Shown here: positions 42,343 through 44,970 of the stretch, piece by piece
Position numbering within the stretch: the first letter of the stretch is position 1
Layout: each line of letters opens with the position of its first letter
Source of the DNA: Bacteroidales bacterium
GTDB lineage: Bacteria > Bacteroidota > Bacteroidia > Bacteroidales > UBA1715
NCBI GenBank assembly: GCA_017552705.1
Contig: JAFZOY010000084.1
Coordinates: 1-44,970, forward strand
DNA length: 44,970 bases
Reading direction: 5' to 3'
Notes under the pieces: model-generated
Database searches by the model: none
The model's input: the letters and a program-made list of their open reading frames with translations, nothing else
What the model was told of the DNA's origin: nothing
Position numbers and translations under genes: made by a program

Positions 42343-44598
42343 ATGGGAATTGACAAGAAAATTAGTGAATTGGATTTGGCACAAAATCTTACATTGCAAG
42401 ATTTTATGCCAATAGTAAATGATGGAGATACAAAGAAAGTTTCTTTGCAATTACTTAAATCTTTTCTTGCAGCAGGTGGTACGGCTCCTTCTATCGTTCA
42501 AACGGAATCATATCAGGAGTTTTTACAGTATGTTCAAGAATCATCATTAGTGTCAGGGCAAATATATGCCGTTCCGTACCAATGCGTACATCAAATACCA
42601 GGCACATCAATGTTAAATATAGATTCTCCGCAATATATAGAGAAAATAGAAACATTTATTGTGCAAGCTATTTCGAATAATGCAATAAATCCATGTGTTA
42701 TATCATTACAACATCCGAGTGATGAGATTATTTGGGATATACAGTCGAATACGGCAGAGGATTATATAACTGCTCGTTCAGGCAAAGTTTTGTACAGACA
42801 TGATATTGAACAAAATCTGAGTGCGTATTTTGATTTTAGAGCAACATATTTTAGACGTGGATATGTTGATACTGACAATATGCAACATTATATACAGCAA
42901 GAATGGCAAAAAAATGATATAGTGGAAGAATCCGGTATTGTGTTCCGTGCGAAACGTGCCTATGAAGGAGGAGTGGATTTAAAATATGATAATTGGCAAC
43001 GTATGGCTCATTCCAATTCTTATTCTTCGCGATGGTTATGGAGTGAGGTGACATCATTATGTGGTGCAGATATACCAAGAAAAAATAGTTTTGATACACT
43101 TTGTTTTATCAACTCGCAAAATATAGCCATAGGAAAAACGACTGCTAATAATGGCTTGAATAATATAGTGTTCGATAATTGCAACAACATACATATTGGT
43201 AATAATAGTTGTGATGCACACTTTTGCTATTGTAATAACATTACAATAAACGATTCGGTTATTACTTCAAATTTTGAGTCAGTAAAATCTTTATCGGCAG
43301 ATACAGTAATCAACAGCACTTTTTTGCGTTGCCAAAGTTTGATTTTACGAAATCCAGCCTGTGATAGTTTTACGGATATAGAATGTTTGAATTTAGGGGA
43401 AAACTCGTCGGGGGATAATTTTGATGCTTGTAAAAAATTGTCGGTATTGCATGGTTCCACTGATAATTCATATACCTTCGTGAATAATACAACGATAGGA
43501 AACGATGCAGCACATAATTATCTTCGAGGAATTGAAGAGTGTGAAATTAAAAATAAATTACAATACAATGTTCTTCATGGCGTTTTCAATAGTACAATAG
43601 GGAATAATGTCAGTAACTGTAATTATGATTCGGTAGAAGGGAATTATGATTATACTCAATGGGAAGATGTTGTAATAGAAGATGGTTGTAAATGTATCGA
43701 AGGCAAACTGGGAACAAGAGTAAAACATACAACTTTTGGGGCTGGTACAGAAACTATTATTGTGTCATCGGGAAGTATTATAGAAAATACAATATTTGGT
43801 TCTTCATGCAATGATATTACACTAAATCAAGGGACAATAATGGATTGTAGTTTTGGTTCATCGTGTAGGCACATTCATTTGAATTCAGGTGCTCGTATTA
43901 TAAATAGTACTATTAGAGCTGGTTTGAATACTTTGACTATGGAGTCAGGTTCTTCTATAGAGCAGACAACAATAGGTGCGGAATGTCAGAATATTATATT
44001 ACGAATGGCGGGACATATAATTGATTCTTTTTTGGGTACATCATGTGCAAATATTGTTTTGAATGGTGGTTGCTATATTATATTTTCTAAATTAGAGGGG
44101 CACAATGATGAGATAGTACTTGAAAGTGGAGTAGATTTCCGTGATGTAATAATTTCTTATAATACAGGACACAAGATTTTTTCGAGCAATAATGGTGGTG
44201 ACATTATTGGGTGCAAAACAATTTCGGATAATTCGGATTCTATTATTTATGGAAGAAATTCCAATATTCAAGAAGAAAGAAATGCAAAAGATTCTGTATT
44301 TGAAAATGTTGGTTCGGAGATTGACTTTGCAACATTACGTACTCGAAATATAAAACTCACAGCCTCAAATTCAATAATGTTGACAATTCGTAGAATGGAA
44401 GTCAATGTTCCTGTTTTGGTATTGCTTCATAATGATAAAGATACAGAATGTGTATTTGAAATTGGTGGCAATTATGGAAATGATGTGAAGCTACAATTGT
44501 CTGTTGCAACACAAACAAAAGCCCTCTATGAAATTATGAGAGTTAAGGTAGGTGACATTGATAAAATAATTCAAATTAGAGATGCTGTGATTTTATGA
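42343..44598 (+). CDS. Fibre-like protein with a repeat-built beta-helix
   Basis: The product has 751 residues. The first 40 match heads of phage or tail-fibre-type proteins (KISELDLAQNLTLQDFMPIV, then NDGDTKKVSLQLLKSFL). The middle (about 260-600) is a ladder of short repeats rich in Asn, Ile, Ser and Gly. The clearest part is residues 457-597, about seven repeats of some 20 residues, each like GSIIENTIFGSSCNDITLNQ. Such ladders form right-handed beta-helices in receptor-binding spikes. A compact C-terminal domain ends the protein. No signal peptide. The likely role is target recognition by a particle encoded here or nearby. Confidence 0.75.
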   Translation: MGIDKKISELDLAQNLTLQDFMPIVNDGDTKKVSLQLLKSFLAAGGTAPSIVQTESYQEFLQYVQESSLVSGQIYAVPYQCVHQIPGTSMLNIDSPQYIEKIETFIVQAISNNAINPCVISLQHPSDEIIWDIQSNTAEDYITARSGKVLYRHDIEQNLSAYFDFRATYFRRGYVDTDNMQHYIQQEWQKNDIVEESGIVFRAKRAYEGGVDLKYDNWQRMAHSNSYSSRWLWSEVTSLCGADIPRKNSFDTLCFINSQNIAIGKTTANNGLNNIVFDNCNNIHIGNNSCDAHFCYCNNITINDSVITSNFESVKSLSADTVINSTFLRCQSLILRNPACDSFTDIECLNLGENSSGDNFDACKKLSVLHGSTDNSYTFVNNTTIGNDAAHNYLRGIEECEIKNKLQYNVLHGVFNSTIGNNVSNCNYDSVEGNYDYTQWEDVVIEDGCKCIEGKLGTRVKHTTFGAGTETIIVSSGSIIENTIFGSSCNDITLNQGTIMDCSFGSSCRHIHLNSGARIINSTIRAGLNTLTMESGSSIEQTTIGAECQNIILRMAGHIIDSFLGTSCANIVLNGGCYIIFSKLEGHNDEIVLESGVDFRDVIISYNTGHKIFSSNNGGDIIGCKTISDNSDSIIYGRNSNIQEERNAKDSVFENVGSEIDFATLRTRNIKLTASNSIMLTIRRMEVNVPVLVLLHNDKDTECVFEIGGNYGNDVKLQLSVATQTKALYEIMRVKVGDIDKIIQIRDAVIL

Positions 44599-44970
44599 TG
44601 AAATGGTTTGATAATATATATGTAATCAATCTTGATTCCCGAAAAGACAGATTGGAACGGGTAACACGAGAATTTGAAAGAATAGGATGTTCATTTGAAC
44701 GATTCCCTGCTGTTGACGGAGACACAAATGAAGTTGTGTATGTACCCAATGATGCTATTCCAGGTTGGAACAGGAATAGTGCCGCTTTGTTGGAAACCAC
44801 AATCCGTATAATTAAGGATGCACAACGCAAAGCATACAATAGTATTCTAATATGCGAAGATGATGTGTTTTTTTCGACAGATGCAAAAGAACGACTTGAT
44901 GCATTACGAATGCCAGATATGGCAAGTTGGGACATGTTTTTCTTTGGTGTGCTTCATATTTTTAAGCCAC
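44595..44970 (+). CDS. Family 25 glycosyltransferase, cut by the window edge
   Basis: 125 codons are visible. The start FDNIYVINLDSRKDRLERV and the SILICEDDVFF motif (Glu88-Asp89-Asp90) are typical of GT25 enzymes, which transfer sugars in lipopolysaccharide or on proteins. The ATG at 44595 overlaps the stop of the fibre gene; a second ATG at 44598 is just as likely. Such close coupling suggests that it modifies the fibre or giant protein, though lipopolysaccharide synthesis is the usual role of the family. Confidence 0.85.
   Translation, partial: MMKWFDNIYVINLDSRKDRLERVTREFERIGCSFERFPAVDGDTNEVVYVPNDAIPGWNRNSAALLETTIRIIKDAQRKAYNSILICEDDVFFSTDAKERLDALRMPDMASWDMFFFGVLHIFKP

Noticed and set aside
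1..44970. CRISPR array or ribosomal RNA
   Set aside because: I saw no regularly spaced repeats with unique spacers and no rRNA-like conserved stretch; the GC-rich region at 34-35 kb does not match rRNA.

Overview
The window looks like a Bacteroidales chromosome (family not resolvable by eye). It is AT-rich. Recognisable promoters have the Bacteroidetes form (-33 TTTG, -7 TAnnTTTG). One secreted protease ends in a type IX secretion (Por/T9SS) sorting domain. The accessory genes include several families I know mainly from Bacteroidetes (DUF6266-like, DUF6943-like, an HTH protein paired with a tyrosine recombinase).

Layout. (1) 1-2.5 kb: the end of an unknown gene, then a C10 (streptopain-like) protease whose T9SS sorting tail is cut off by an in-frame stop, then a small lipoprotein. 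(2) 2.5-13.1 kb, minus strand: two housekeeping runs, dnaE-trxA-DUF58 and pspC-cinA-LMW phosphatase-nucleoside-recognition membrane protein-tex. (3) 13.2-17.8 kb, plus strand: nif3-like, a zinc-ribbon coiled-coil protein, nadD, a LysE-family exporter and mnmE. A strong intrinsic terminator ends exactly at the nadD start codon. (4) 17.8-22.3 kb: an integration module directly after mnmE. It has a cluster of GTACC repeats, a protein with a zinc ribbon and four tandem excisionase-like HTH units, a tyrosine recombinase, and minus-strand cargo (a DUF6266-like protein and three small proteins that look like diverged paralogues). (5) 22.7-28.9 kb: a possible GIY-YIG-like protein, a membrane protein, and a 4-kb cassette between two 49-bp direct repeats. 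The cassette carries a 967-residue protein ending in a GH19 cell-wall hydrolase, an overlapping secreted candidate immunity protein, and a degenerate tRNA-like gene with its own promoter and terminator. A lipoprotein gene follows whose last codons lie inside the right-hand repeat. (6) 29.0-37.4 kb: a defence island with an AAA ATPase/RloB-like pair (AbiL-type), Hachiman (HamA nuclease plus HamB helicase), a 1.3-kb GC-rich stretch without convincing genes, and a second ATPase/RloB-like pair. (7) 37.6-45.0 kb: a 1568-residue protein, a 751-residue fibre-like protein with about 20-residue repeats suggesting a beta-helix, and a family-25 glycosyltransferase cut by the window edge.

How the parts may work together (inference). 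The region after mnmE is a composite island of mobility genes, antiphage defence and interbacterial-antagonism parts. The GH19 effector/immunity pair and the giant protein-fibre-glycosyltransferase set resemble cargo and surface parts of a phage-tail-like or contractile injection particle. No sheath, tube or baseplate gene is visible, so that machine is either elsewhere or not involved. The most unusual items are the repeat-bounded effector cassette with its tRNA-like RNA, the duplicated ATPase/RloB pairs around Hachiman, and the fibre-glycosyltransferase cluster.
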